A model generated the notes under the pieces. That model was not told where the DNA came from. It ran no database searches and was given only the letters and a program-made list of their open reading frames with translations. DNA of 60,000 nt from Nymphaea colorata (taxonomy: Eukaryota > Streptophyta > Magnoliopsida > Nymphaeales > Nymphaeaceae): contig NC_045141.1 of NCBI RefSeq assembly GCF_008831285.2, forward strand, positions 20,024,848 to 20,084,847, written 5' to 3'. A program made the position numbers and the translations under genes. Shown here piece after piece: positions 11,821-23,580 of this stretch. Each line of letters opens with the position of its first letter. The first letter of the stretch is position 1.

Positions 11821-13640
11821 TGTTTTTGGGATTACAACAAAAGGAGAGGGCGAAAACGGTTCCATCTAAAAAGAACAAGGGGTACAGCTTGCCGGAGGAA
11901 CAGTGTCGATGGAAAGGTCAAAGTCGCCGCGCGTACGTCCACTCGATTGCGACGCCCAAGAAAGCGCCGGTGCGAGTCGGGCCACGACTCGGGCCTAATG
12001 GGCTGGCCCGTCCCGGCGGTGGACCGTGCCAGTCAAGGCGCGTGGGTTCCAGATTCACACTTCTTTGGCTTTTTACCGACAGAAACCCATTTTACTCTTC
12101 TGCCCCTTAAACTTTACCCAACTCTTTGGAAAAGAGCCAAGTACGGAACGCCTTCCTTTTTCGCCCAATAAAATATCCAAAGAGGTTCCCTTTTTTATGC
12201 TTCCATAAAAGTGAGGGAAAAAAAATTAAAATAAAAAAACAAAGAGAGGGATTGTTAGGTGACCTTTGTCGGCTCGGCTCGGCTCGGCTCGGGCCGGTTC
12301 GATAAGAGTCACAATTAAGGACTCGATGCAGCTTACCTGGATCCCGCAACTCCCGTTAACATAAAAAAAAACTTTTATATATAAAATAAAAATTTTAAAT
12401 ATAAAAATATTTTTAATAATATTTACTATTATTAAATAAAAAATAATATAAAAATTAAATCAAATCGAGCATAATTAGGTCAGTTGAATCGGTTTTTCGA
12501 ACCCAACCCAGAGACCGATAACTTTCAAATCATGTGCAATGAATTTTACCAATTTTTGATTTGGTGCACAATATTTTTATAAAACAATCAAAATGATAAC
12601 AGGCTGCTTATCTAAACAACCAATGGAGGGAGCAAGTGAACCTTGAAAGACGCGCTTAAGTCTGGCTAAGGGCCCTAAGGTAAGGAGCAGTCCTCAACCT
12701 GGGCAAAGGTCAAAGGTCTGGGGCCCAACTAGAAAAACGTGAGCCCCAGCTCCGCTCAATTAAATTTTAAAATATATATGTTTTAATATAAAATAATATT
12801 TATATATAATAAAATATTATAAATATATATTAATAAAAATTTTAAAAATAATTGTCGAACCCGAACTTTTTCATGTTCGGGTGGGCATTGGGCCAGGGCC
12901 GGCCATTAAAATAATGCCCAAATAGTTCCAACGAGCCCGGGTCTGGCTTCATACTCGGACTCGACCTGGCCTGGCTTGGTTTCAATAAAATAATTTTTTT
13001 GAACTATAAAATATAAATTTTTTAAATATAAAATATATATATTTTTAATAATAAAATATTTATTATTAAAATTAAAAACAAAAAAATATTTTTTAATCCT
13101 TAACGAGTTCCCCGCCCCCACCGATGGCCGGGCCCAAGGTCCAGCCCTACATGAAAAAAGTTAAAATAAGAAAACAAAGGGAGGTTGGAATCGATTAACA
13201 TAATTTTTTTTTATTGAAACTTAAAATCAACCCTAATATGTTGGCTCGGTTCCATTATATATATATATATATACACACAAATTTTCTTTTAACAAGGATT
13301 TTAAGTGTGATCTAAGATCTTTATCAACCACACATTTCACGACGGTTCTTTTACCATGTTAGCAAAAAGTATGTTATTTTAGATTTCATCAATTTCAAAC
13401 ATGTTGGGCTTAAATAGGCTAATAAAAATTTTAACGTTAATAATTAATTTTTTATTATTTTTAATTTAATTATATGTATTTATTATTAATAATATATTTT
13501 ATATTATAAAAATTTATTTTATAATTTAAAAAAAAATTATTATCAAACGGGCCGAGCCCAGGCTGAAACCCAAGCTATCGGACCAGTCCCAGGTTGGGTT
13601 TTACCATTCAGCCGACTCGGCTCCACACCGACCCTTAGGT
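11821..13640. other. Degraded repeat cluster rich in GGCTCGGGCC wording
   Basis: Alternating GC-rich blocks (11920-12060, 12260-12350, 12650-12770, 12850-13000, 13100-13150, 13545-13640) and very AT-rich blocks. The GC blocks share gggctggcccg / ctcggctcggg wording, including four tandem GGCTC units at about 12270-12290. Similar wording recurs near 15745-15850 and 19860-20040. This fits overlapping old transposon ends. No intact element or gene can be delimited. Confidence 0.45.
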
Positions 13641-14473
13641 TTAAAAAGCAACTACATGCATGGGGCGAAAGTGCAATTATTGAAGGCAAAGTCAAGGGCG
13701 TTGCCAGTGTGGAAAAGTATGGCATTGCTCGAAAAATCATGGAATTGCACGGAGTCATTTTGAAGTCTCACTTTCAAAAGTTTGCATTAAAAAAAAATTA
13801 TTTTTTCAAATTGATTTTATCCTTTCTCAAAAATCTAATTTTTAGGATTTTTTTTGCCAAAATACATGCAAGATTTTCTAGAGATTTTAAGTTTTACTGA
13901 AAAATACCAAATAAAAACCTCACCATGTGTCATGCTTACATCATTAATGACATAGCTAAGCTAACCATTTACTGAAATCATGTTAAACCAACCAGTCGTC
14001 CATGTTAAATTAGATAGATAAAATCATTTTTAATGGATTCCTCCATTGCCTATAAGGACGATTTTACAACAACTCGTAAAAAAAAAATATAGAAAATCAA
14101 GAGCATAAGAAGTCGTGGGAACCAAATTATATGGTTCCGCGGTTTGCTTGTCGGAGATTAGGTGACTGATTAACTTTAAATATATTTATCGCATCTTTCT
14201 TGATATTATGAAAAAGAGAAAAAAGTAAGTAAACAGGTGCCAAACCAAGCTCAGCTGCGTCAACACGTTATTCGCCATCGCTGCGATAATCTTACTCACT
14301 TGAGGAACAAGCAAACCCTTTCCTTTGAAAATTAGTTGCCTTGGAATTCCAAGTTCCTCAAAATTTCCCTCTACTTTCGCTTGTCGAGCGTGATGCGCCA
14401 ACGCCACTGTGACAGACGACATCTTCATACTCGCTGACGTCAACTCCACGTCATAGTCATATAAGAATGAATT

Positions 14474-14510
<37 letters not shown>

Positions 14511-15351
14511 ATTACCATATATTTACCCTCAAATATAGTATAGTAATAGATTCATAAAATACTGTGTGTGCTTATGAATCTGTCACAATCTTTAAAACAA
14601 ATTGGTAAAACTTTCACAAAACCTTCTATCTACCAAACAACCTTTAGCATGGACACTCCTATGAATTTATTTGTTTCAAAGAAGATTCATAAAACATTAG
14701 TTTGAGTATTTCATTTATCTATCTTAATCTTTGGGACAAATTTATATGAGACTCATAAAATGTCCCTACGGCTGGATTTCTCTATACAGTTTTAAGAACC
14801 TAATGATACTAATTTGAACAACAAAAAAAGAAGGGTCGTTTATAAGACATTTGATTATGTTGATTAGACAACTCACAATAATATATTCCTTAACAAATTT
14901 GGGCGCCATTTCAAAGTTCAAAGGGAGGAGCAGGTGCTTTATCATGAATGTTTTGGGATGATTCTCAACCCAGGTGATGCCGTTGGCTTGCTCCCAAATA
15001 TGAAGCTGTTACCGCACAAAGCCAAACGCATGGGTCCGGCAAGACCCTTGATCATCATGTCTTGGCTCGGCGCCGAGATTCATTTAATTCTCAATGTAAA
15101 TCCCATTTGGTAGAAGGGACACTCAAAACATCCAATTTGCAAGACTCAGGTCAGTCAACGGGCTATCTTAGACTTCGGACAAGAGGTTGTCTGTCAAGGG
15201 GCTCCATACCACCTTCAATGCTTGAAGACCGGACAAGAGTTTTAATGAAGGAGAAATAAGAGAGCAGAATGAGCAAGTGGCAGAGAGAGCGTGATGAATG
15301 CAGAGCCACTCGGTGCAATCTCACACAATACGGCCTTTTTCTCTCTCTCCC

Positions 15352-15382
<31 letters not shown>

Positions 15383-15740
15383 ATATAATATAAAGAGAGA
15401 GAGAGTTGTAGAAATCAGAAACTTTCTTCAAGGACAAAAACAAGACCCTTTAATTTTTTTGCTAAAAAAATATATTTTAAATAAAATATAAACATTTTAG
15501 TATATTTATAAAACCTATTTTGATATAAAACATGTTTTATTCTATTGTCAAAATGTTAGGCTATGACAACCATTCATTTTTGCTTATGATAAAAATGCTT
15601 TTAAAACCCAAAAAATGTTCAACTTAATATATATTTTGCATCAACTCATCTTTAAGATCATATTGGTAAGGTTATATTTCAAAAGAAAACTTTAAATATC
15701 ATAGGGTGAGGTTTTTGTCATATATATATATATATATTAA
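13641..15740. other. Intergenic, no gene; (AT)n at 14478-14507
   Basis: AT-rich DNA with random short frames. Simple repeats occur at 14478-14507 and 15353-15400. The stretch 14560-14760 repeats 'gattcataaaac' wording of the family mentioned at 7361. Nothing else is recognised. Confidence 0.45.
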
Positions 15741-18000
15741 GGGTGGGCATGACGCCAGCTTGGCCCCGCCGGGGCAGATGTCTGAAACTTGGGCTCGGTT
15801 TGACACCCTAAACTTAGGCATAAGCCCAACCAGGTTATAAAAAAAATAATTTTTTAAAATATAAAATATTTTTTTTTGAAAGAGAAATACTGCCAACGTG
15901 ATGAAGACCATGAGAATAAAATATGGTTAAGTCTGTACGTCAACGCTCCTCTCCATAGTGTCTTTTGCTAACTTGTCGTGCCGTCACACAATTTTTTTTC
16001 CTCTTCAGATTCAATTTCACTTTGCAAAAATATCTTCTCGTTGTCCTTTGTGGCGTTTGGTTGCAAAATCGCAACAAGGACAGAACCGGTCGTTTTATTG
16101 TGAAATTTCCACTTTCAAGCCTACCATTTTGCTTATATCTTTGTGGTTTTTATTTTTAAAGAGCGACATTTTGATGGATAATGTTATGTAATGACTTAAA
16201 GTGAGCTTCAGTTGACCTGAAAAATAGAAACTTTAGCTGCAGCTTTTTTCTATGCTCTTTATGACTAAACTATATATATATATAATATATTATATACACA
16301 TCATTTCTTTTTCAAATGCATGTTTTAGTTTTAATGATTAAAAACATCATAACATCATTATAAATTAATTAATAACCTAATTCAAACAACGGTTTCAACC
16401 TGGTCATAATAGGAGATAATTTATTTTATTGTCTTTGATAACTACTTGAAGGAATGTTCATATTGGCAGGTGTACTTGAACGAATGTTCATGTTTCCTCG
16501 TGGTGCAAATATGTACTTGAGTTAAAAGGAAAAGTTCAGGTCCTTCATTATCAATGCTTCGGAAGAACAAGACTTTGTATGTTGCTTCCTGAGTTTCCCA
16601 AGATGGAGAACCCATTTATGAAGTTATTTTCACCAAAAAAAAAAAAAAAACATTCACATATGCTTTAAGTTAATTTTAGAAACCAATTCTTACCTTTCTA
16701 TTTTACTAAATTTTTAACATTATTTGTTGCTCAATTTGAGCATGAACTTCAAAAACCTCTTTAAAAAAAAAAAAAGATTAACAGGATCTTTACTTTTAGA
16801 AGAAAAATAAGAGCACGCTACATGTCACTCCCTTTCAACAAGTCTCCACCATCCGGTGCCGGTCGCGGATTTGGACCAATGGGAACATGGCGTCCATAGC
16901 TTAGATTTTTAGCTCCGCCACTAATCAGAAAAAAGTATATTCGTGATTCCGAACTTTATCGACGCACGAAGTAGGCTAGGTGGGTTCACATCCATGTCCC
17001 AGCTGCTCATGGCTGACCCTGCGACAGTTCTGAATTCGGGGACACTGGGTCCAGCGACACGGCTAGTGGGCTGGTCGAGTTTGCAAGGAGCTGAAAGCAA
17101 AAGCAAACGCACCTCCCAGGAATCCGCACACTAACAAGGGCAAGAATACAAAAGAAATCAAAAGTCTCAACTCGACGAGTACAACACCTTTTTGTTCTAT
17201 ACCTTCTACACAGTCATCTCCTCCCCCTTTTTTGACTTCCTCCAAACGAGGACAAGCAAAAGGGCCTTTGCTTTGAAACCCTTGATGAAAAGATGGTTCC
17301 AAAAGCAGCCTCATCTTTTTCACGAGAAGGAGACGAATTTGAGTCAATCGACCTTTGCCTAGCGAGGGTGGGTATGACATAACATAGAGAGCGGCTGCCA
17401 CACCTCATTTACGGCATTGGAAGATGTATTTCTTTAGGGGGAAGAAGATAGCAGAAAATTTCAGTTCTAAAACCTAGAGGAAGTAACTTTACATGCAACT
17501 TAGCAAATCATTCCTAGAGCAAACACTAAGATGATTATATTTCATGAATCTGTTTTAAAGATTAAGATAAATTCATAAATACCTGTTTTTCGGTGTTTCA
17601 TGAAAATACCTGTTTTTCGGTGTTTCATGAATATGCCTCATATGGCAGATTCGTGGATCGTTTACAGTGTTCCTCTTACCACACACACACGCCCATATGG
17701 GCTCATTTGGCAACAGTAACTTGTTGAATCTGCAAGGCAGTTTCATGGAATAATGTGTTACAGTTTTCTATGAATTTGCCTCATAGTAACTATGTGTTAC
17801 TAGGTCAAACGGCCGCTAAAAGCAACATGATGTTCATATTTTACGTCTCGTCAATTTAGTGAACATGAACATGTTCATGAAGAATATGCTCCACGTTTAC
17901 TATGAACGCAAAATTGAGCTAATTGTGGGTAAACGCAAAATTGAGCTAATTGTGGGTAACTTCATGGTGTCCTGTTCCTGCAAATGCCAATCCCCTTTGG
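15741..18000. other. Intergenic with two 27-bp tandem duplications
   Basis: No gene is supported. A GGGTGGGCAT... start at about 15741 is a typical degraded transposon end, but its partner is not visible. A 27-bp-period direct duplication lies at 17578-17630 (unit begins AATACCTGTTTTTCGG) and another, unrelated in sequence, at 17906-17959 (unit begins ACGCAAAATTGAGC). A 112-codon minus-strand frame at 17063-17401 shows no recognisable domain. Confidence 0.45.
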
Positions 18001-18192
18001 CTAGGGGCAGAGCCAAGGGGAGCCCACATGGGCCTTGTCCCACCTCAATCTTTTTATTAAAATTTACATGTAAATTTTAAAAAAATTCACTTGTTCGTTA
18101 TAAAAATTTTGAAAAATGATATTTCGGTGTTTGTCAAAATTTAGAAACTTTAATTCGGTCATCTTCATAAAAAATTTCTGGCACCGCCCCTG
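18001..18192 (-). mobile_element. hAT-type MITE, CAGGGGCGGAGCC-end family, copy B
   Basis: About 190 bp with inverted ends: CTAGGGGCAGAGCCAAGGGG at the left and, read on the minus strand, CAGGGGCGGTGCCAGAAATT at the right. Its interior read on the minus strand matches copy A (CCGAAATATCATTTTTCAAA, then ACAAGTGAATTTTTTTAAAA). No clean target duplication was found. Non-coding. Confidence 0.65.
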
Positions 18193-21100
18193 CAATCAAA
18201 CACCAAATTGGTGACTCATTTTGAAAGATAAATGATCCTTCGTAAGTTCAAGTTGATATAGTGCCACGCTTGGCTGCCAACAAGAGCTTGATCTATAATG
18301 CTGGGTATATCAATCTTAATTATAATGCTAAAATTGAAGAAATCTAGGCAATCTTCACATATTTTCATGTCTGAGGACCACTCATATACATAACATAGCA
18401 AATATTAAAAATATTTATTTAAAAATAAAGAAACATTCAGTAGCTAGCTGGTATGAGCAACTGCCCATATGTGGCTCCACCTCTACTTGCATTTGCATGA
18501 CACCTCAAAAAACGTTGTTAATTTGTGAAAACTAGCTTTTCTAACAGCCTGATCAGTTATTAGAACCTGATTTATGAATTCGGGTGGAAAGATAGGAACA
18601 ATATTTTACGTGAAAAACCTGTTTTTCTTGGGGAAGAAGGGTTGGCTTTTCAACAAGTTAGATAAGCGAAGCTTATGTAACTGGAAAAGTCCGAACGTTA
18701 ATTATCAGCAATATAGTTTGGATTTCAGACGACCATTTGATTGAACAAAGCATAGCATGCTTTGGTAAGCAGCGCTTTCAACATCAGTTTGTCTTCTCTA
18801 TTATATATATTTGGATTTAAGACCAAAAATCTCAAACTTAATTCTACATGACTTTTGGGGTTCCCCTCGATCCCTTCAGCTTGTTTGAACGGTGGCGTGG
18901 AAGATACAGATATGAGACAGACAGACAATCGTGTGCATACTCTCCCCATTCAAACACAGCAAAATCTGTCTCACAATTTTCTTTGCAAAGTCATACAACA
19001 GTTTATTAGACGAACGGCAGCATGACGCGAGATGGGGGTAGACATGGTATGGTTGGTTGTACTGACGGGCCTGTGAAAGTTCAGTCATTAGTTCGATTCT
19101 CATAAGTGTTATTCTTCTAAACTACACACATTAGATGCATGATACTCTAGTCCCCTTTAAACATTAGATGCATGATACTCTAGTCCCCTTTCGTTCTGGT
19201 CTGAGATCAATAAACTGTCACTGAAAATGAGTGTTTAAGTGCGCTTTGTCCCGCATTTGAAGCCGGTGCCAAATCAAGCTTTCCGAAGCATTGAAACACA
19301 TTTAGCAATTAAAATTGGCGTTAAAATACATGACATTGGCAAAAGTACTTGTTTCAGTTTCTAATTGGCAACTAAAATATACAATCGGATATTCCTCCGT
19401 TTTCATTGGAGCGAGAACTTCCAATCTAGTCGGGAATTTGAATTTTATTGGCATTTGAAGCGGTTGGGTGTGGTAACCAAAATTTTCCATATCCAAGTAG
19501 AAGAATTTGCAGCTTGATTTGGGCAATTCAGTTCGTTGACAATGTACAAACATTTTATTATTTCCATATCCAAATAGAAGAATTTGAAGCTTGAGTTAGG
19601 CAATTCAATCTGTTGACAATGTAGATGTGTACAAATATTTTATTACTCATAAGAAGTTTTCTTTGTGCTCTTAGTTGGAAGATGTGGATCATTTATTCAA
19701 ATTTACTGTTCTTGTTTGACTTATCATGCGTGACGATTAGTTCAGGCTTGGCTGGAAAAAGAGGCGCAGACTAACAACAGACAGGGACTCAAGGCTGGAA
19801 CGACCCCACACGAATGAGCGCCTACAGTGCGAGCCACTTGAGTTCATCCAAGGTCAAAGGCTCCACGCGTAGGAAAGCGCGGCACGGCTCGGCCCGGTCC
19901 GACGGAGCTGGGACCAGGCCTAGGTGGGGCGCTGGCCCAGCAAGCCCACTAGGCCTAATGGCTCCAAAATAGCTGGCCTCGCACCCCGACCACCTACCTA
20001 ACATTTAGCTGCTGGGCTCGGCCGGAATCCAGCCTATGCAAACGTGTAAGGTCGGTACAACCCATCTTTGTCAAAAGTTTTTTAATTATATCTTTTAAAG
20101 ATACATTAAATCTTTGTAAGTGTGTTCTGACATTTTCATTCATGGAGCATATGTGAGTGAAATTGCTTTAACTGGTTATATGCGATTACATCTGAGTTGA
20201 GAGATTATTTAATTTGCAAATTTCTCCCTTTTGGAGACTGCCCATTTTTTCTTATCGTTTGAACAGCATCGCTCAGAAACGTAAAGGGATTAGATAGATT
20301 TGAACGTCACAGCACCCGTTTCTTTATCCGGTACTCTTTAAGAGTCACGTTCTTAGCTATTGAAAAACACCCACTTTGTATGTCCCGAAATAGATCACCT
20401 TGACTTCATATAAAAAGAAGAAAAGCATGACGATCAAGAAGCTCAAGTTTGTGGACCTTGTTGAGAATAAGCACTAACTTTTATGTTATCTTATTCTTGT
20501 TCTTTTTGAGTATTTCAACGGTTGCCCATTCAGACATTATTATATATATATATATACACACACTCTCTCTCTTTCTCTTGAGAGTCTAGAGTTCATCGCT
20601 TTTAAGAGAAACAGAAAACTGCAGAGTCATGAGATGCGTCACCAATGAAAAGACTTCACATGCATAATTGCACAATCAAACTATTTTCTTTGTCTCCATT
20701 TCTTCCCTTTTCTACATATGAAATCAAGCTTAATGTGAATTCATCTTCCATGGCCTAATGTCATTCGCAGACATTTGAATTATGCAAGCCGCGTGTGTTT
20801 ACAAACCAACTCTGGACTTAATTAATGTGTGTTTCGGCGCAACTGTGTTGCTTTTTCACAAACAACTGTTAAGAAGATAGATTCTAATGAACTCAAACGC
20901 AGTATATGATGACTTACACGTTTCATTTGTTGGACTTTTCACCAATCCGGATGACTTCGAAGAGGAAACGTGACTCTTTTACAAATAGCTGCTGTATTGC
21001 GATTTTGCTGATGCTAGTTGACGCCATGATATTATATTCTTGCAGGGCGTTTTGGTTACCCCAGATTTGATCTCAACCCTCACATTCATATTTCAACATC

Positions 21101-21833
21101 TCCAGGCCCCACTCACTGCAAATTGAGATCGGTGGACAACTTAGATTGGGCACCGCAAAGATCGGCGTACGGCGAAGAGTCGCACTTAACTTTATAAACC
21201 AGATTCATATCTCATGTTACAGATCAAATCCTCAGTTTCATAATCCGCTGGGCATTGTGTTTGAGACCCTCAGGATTTGAGAACCGTAGATTCAAGATCA
21301 AAATCTTAACCCTTCTGTTCTTAAATCAATGCAAAGAAGTATAATAAGGGATCTTAAATGTGTATGTATATGACCTACGATCCCAAGTTTGATGAACCAT
21401 GGATTTTACCATCGGTCTTTTGCCATATCAGATCCACGAATTTCAAATCCCGACTAGTCAGGCACCCCCCTTAGGTTTTGGTTTAAAGCTCCGGTGGCCT
21501 CATCTTATGTTTGGATCATAAATCTAGGCTTTTCAAATGCACCGAGAGAATCATATTTGCACTCCCCATTCAGCCTTTTTGCTTCTGCCGCCGGTGATGT
21601 CTGAACTGAATCTTCAGATCCTTAGATTTTGAGCTTACAGATCCTTTGAGCAATGTTAAAGTATCAAGAGCGTGGATTTTGTGTTTGATCGGCGAGCCAT
21701 AGCTTGTTAGACCATCTATTTTGGAGCGGATTTCATGTCACATCAGCAAAAAAATATGCCGCATTATGGTATAATTTGTTCAAATTTCAAACTCCCGAGT
21801 GGTAGAATGCTTGAAGAATTAGTCTTTATGGAG
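18193..21833. other. Intergenic with small duplications, no gene
   Basis: Only chance frames. A 33-bp unit (ACATTAGATGCATGATACTC...) is tandemly duplicated at about 19128-19193. A roughly 70-bp unit (TTTCCATATCCAA(G/A)TAGAAG...) is imperfectly duplicated at about 19487-19640. A GC-rich block at 19850-20040 repeats the ggcccg/gggctcgg wording seen at 12-13.6 kb. 21050-21760 holds many gatc/agatc-rich phrases, also seen near 49840-50020 and 59100-59180, and is probably an old dispersed repeat. Confidence 0.45.
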
Positions 21834-21841
21834 ATAGATGC

Positions 21842-21958
21842 CAATGGTGGAGCCAGAAAATTTCTCTGAAGGAGGCACTCACTGAAAGAGCATTGGCATA
21901 CATAACAGAGAAAATATTTGAAGATACTAATTTGAAAACAAATGTGGCTCCGCCTCTG
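21842..21958. mobile_element. Short hAT-type MITE, GGAGCCA-end family, copy D
   Basis: A 117-bp element flanked by ATAGATGC (21834-21841) and ATGGATGC (21959-21966), 7 of 8 bases matching. Its inverted ends are CAATGGTGGAGCCA at the left and, reversed, CAGAGGCGGAGCCACA at the right. It looks like an internal-deletion relative of the copies at 5169, 18001 and 54777. Confidence 0.6.
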
Positions 21959-22267
21959 ATGGATGCATACTCAAGAGAGAGTACTCACGATACCGTACGT
22001 TTCCCTCCAGAAAGCCTACTGGATCTGATTTCATGGCAGATGTTTTCTAGATTATGACTGTGTCGTTGACAACCATCCTGGTTGTGCCTAACATTGCGGC
22101 AGAAGCAAGGGCTGGTACTCTCGCTGGATGAGTGCACGCCACCATCTGTCTAAGTTGCATAGATCTTCAAAATTTTATCACGAAAGTTCAGTCGGTTTGT
22201 TACATTGGTAAGTTCCTGTGTATGTGATGAATCCAAGAACTGCAAAGTAACTTCTAGTCCTTTTTGT

Positions 22268-22456
22268 TCAGACAGTATACGAATCTGCTGTTGTCTGAAG
22301 TCTAGATGGTGAGAAAGTCGCATCTTGGTGAAGGACAAGGCTATGAAGGCCTGGAACGACGGGAGCTTTTGAAGAGTTGAAGCTGAAACGAAGGGAGAGC
22401 CTGCAGTGCATATCATGTTTCAACTGCATTCTCGAGCTCTGCAGAACTCTAGGATT
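22268..22456 (-). other. Exon-like open segment (possible last exon), unidentified
   Basis: On the minus strand a good acceptor (TGTTTCTTGCAG) ends at 22457 and opens a 62-codon frame that closes with TGA at 22268. Its phase agrees with the donor of a second exon-like segment at 28280-28355. If both are real, the copia element sits in the intron between them, which would have been about 380 bp before insertion. I do not recognise the protein, and the splice sites are predictions only. Confidence 0.25.
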
Positions 22457-22701
22457 CTGCAAGAAACACATCAGAACAGTGTTATAGCAATTCAAATGAG
22501 AAACCCAAGTAAATTTTGCTTGTAAATTGAAAATGAAGATATTTAAGAGATTGGTTTTGTTGTTTAACTGATTTTTGTGAATAATCTCCATGTTCTTTTA
22601 ACCAAGTTGTCTTAATTTTCAGGTACTGTATGCAGGAATTTGCAGTTTGAATATTGGGTACCTTTTCATGGCTACACATCTCCAACCATAGCAGTATTTT
22701 A

Positions 22702-22802
22702 AGAATATCGCAAATAATTTGCTTCAATTATTAGTTAAGCAGCGTAATTGTTGTCGATTTGATGCGATCGGATCTGGGTCCAAAAAATCTCAGCATAACT
22801 AT
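22702..22802 (+). repeat. Left copy of 101-bp direct repeat flanking the copia element
   Basis: The 101 bp from AGAATATCGCAAATAATTTG to TCTCAGCATAACTAT end directly at the first base of the 5' LTR. The same 101 bp begin at 28149, directly after the last base of the 3' LTR. I found no mismatch by eye. Confidence 0.9.
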
Positions 22803-23051
22803 TGTTGATAGATTGTGGGTTTCGGGTCCGGATCCATACCCGACCCGCCTTGTAGCCCGTTTTGGGCTCTACTTAAGTCATGTAACCCTAATCCTTAAGT
22901 GTTAATGATAATCTTAAGAGAGAGAGAGTCTGGCTGCTAGTGGGCACCAACTCCTCCTCATTCGTGGTTTTTTCTCCCTCGTGTTGAGGGTTTTCCACGT
23001 TACATCGTGATCATTGCTTCTCTTCCTCTTCTTCTTGTTCGTATCTCTACA
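22803..23051 (+). repeat. 5' LTR of the copia element (249 bp)
   Basis: Begins TGTTGATAGATTGTGGG and ends TTCGTATCTCTACA. By eye it is identical to the 3' LTR. It contains TAACCCTAATCC, a telo-box-like motif, near 22883 and an (AG)n stretch near 22915-22927. TG/CA termini are as expected for LTRs. Confidence 0.95.
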
Positions 23052-23063
23052 TGGTATCAGAGC
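23052..23063 (+). other. Primer binding site (initiator-Met tRNA)
   Basis: TGGTATCAGAGC directly follows the 5' LTR. It is the standard plant copia primer binding site, complementary to the 3' end of the initiator methionine tRNA, where reverse transcription starts. Confidence 0.95.
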
Positions 23064-23580
23064 CGTGAAGTTCCGGCGTTTTTGGTTGTCTTTTGCCCGT
23101 GTTAGAGGAGAATCGCCCGACACTGTTCATCGTCTCGCCCGTGCCCGACGCTCGTGCCCGAGCGTCGTCTGTCGTCCTGCCGCCGTCTCCGCCCAGCGCC
23201 GCCCTGATCAACGCCGATCAGGATTCCGCCGTCTCCGCCTAGCGACAACCGGCCCAGCGACGCCCTGATTAGCGCAGCCGCTTCCGCCCAGCGTCGGCCT
23301 GCCCAGCGGCGTTCCCGTTCTGCCGCTTCCGCCCAGCGTCGGCCTGCCCAAACGACGACCTGTCCAGCGGCGGTCTTTTTCCGCCCAACGCCGTGTCCTT
23401 TTCCGGCGCCGTGCCGCTCTGCCTGGTCTGTTTCCGCCCAGCGCCGCGCCGACTGCCTGGTCTGTTCCCGCCCAGCGCCGCGCCGCTTTGCCTGGTTCTG
23501 TTTCCTGCTCTCTGTCCGTTTTTTGGTGTTGTATCGTGTGATTGCTTCTTGCTGCCCTTGCTGCCTACTGGTCTGTGATT
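23064..23580 (+). other. GC-rich repetitive leader of the copia element
   Basis: About 520 nt of untranslated leader before the gag ATG. It is very GC-rich and built of degenerate repeats of TTCCGCCCAGCG(C/T)CG: a 45-bp spaced pair near 23281 and 23326, and roughly 34-bp units near 23421, 23455 and 23490. The leader may fold strongly and may carry packaging or translation signals; that is inference. Confidence 0.7.

Noticed and set aside
17063-17401. 112-codon minus-strand frame with hydrophobic segment
   Set aside because: No recognisable family, no splice or promoter support; overlaps other equally open frames.
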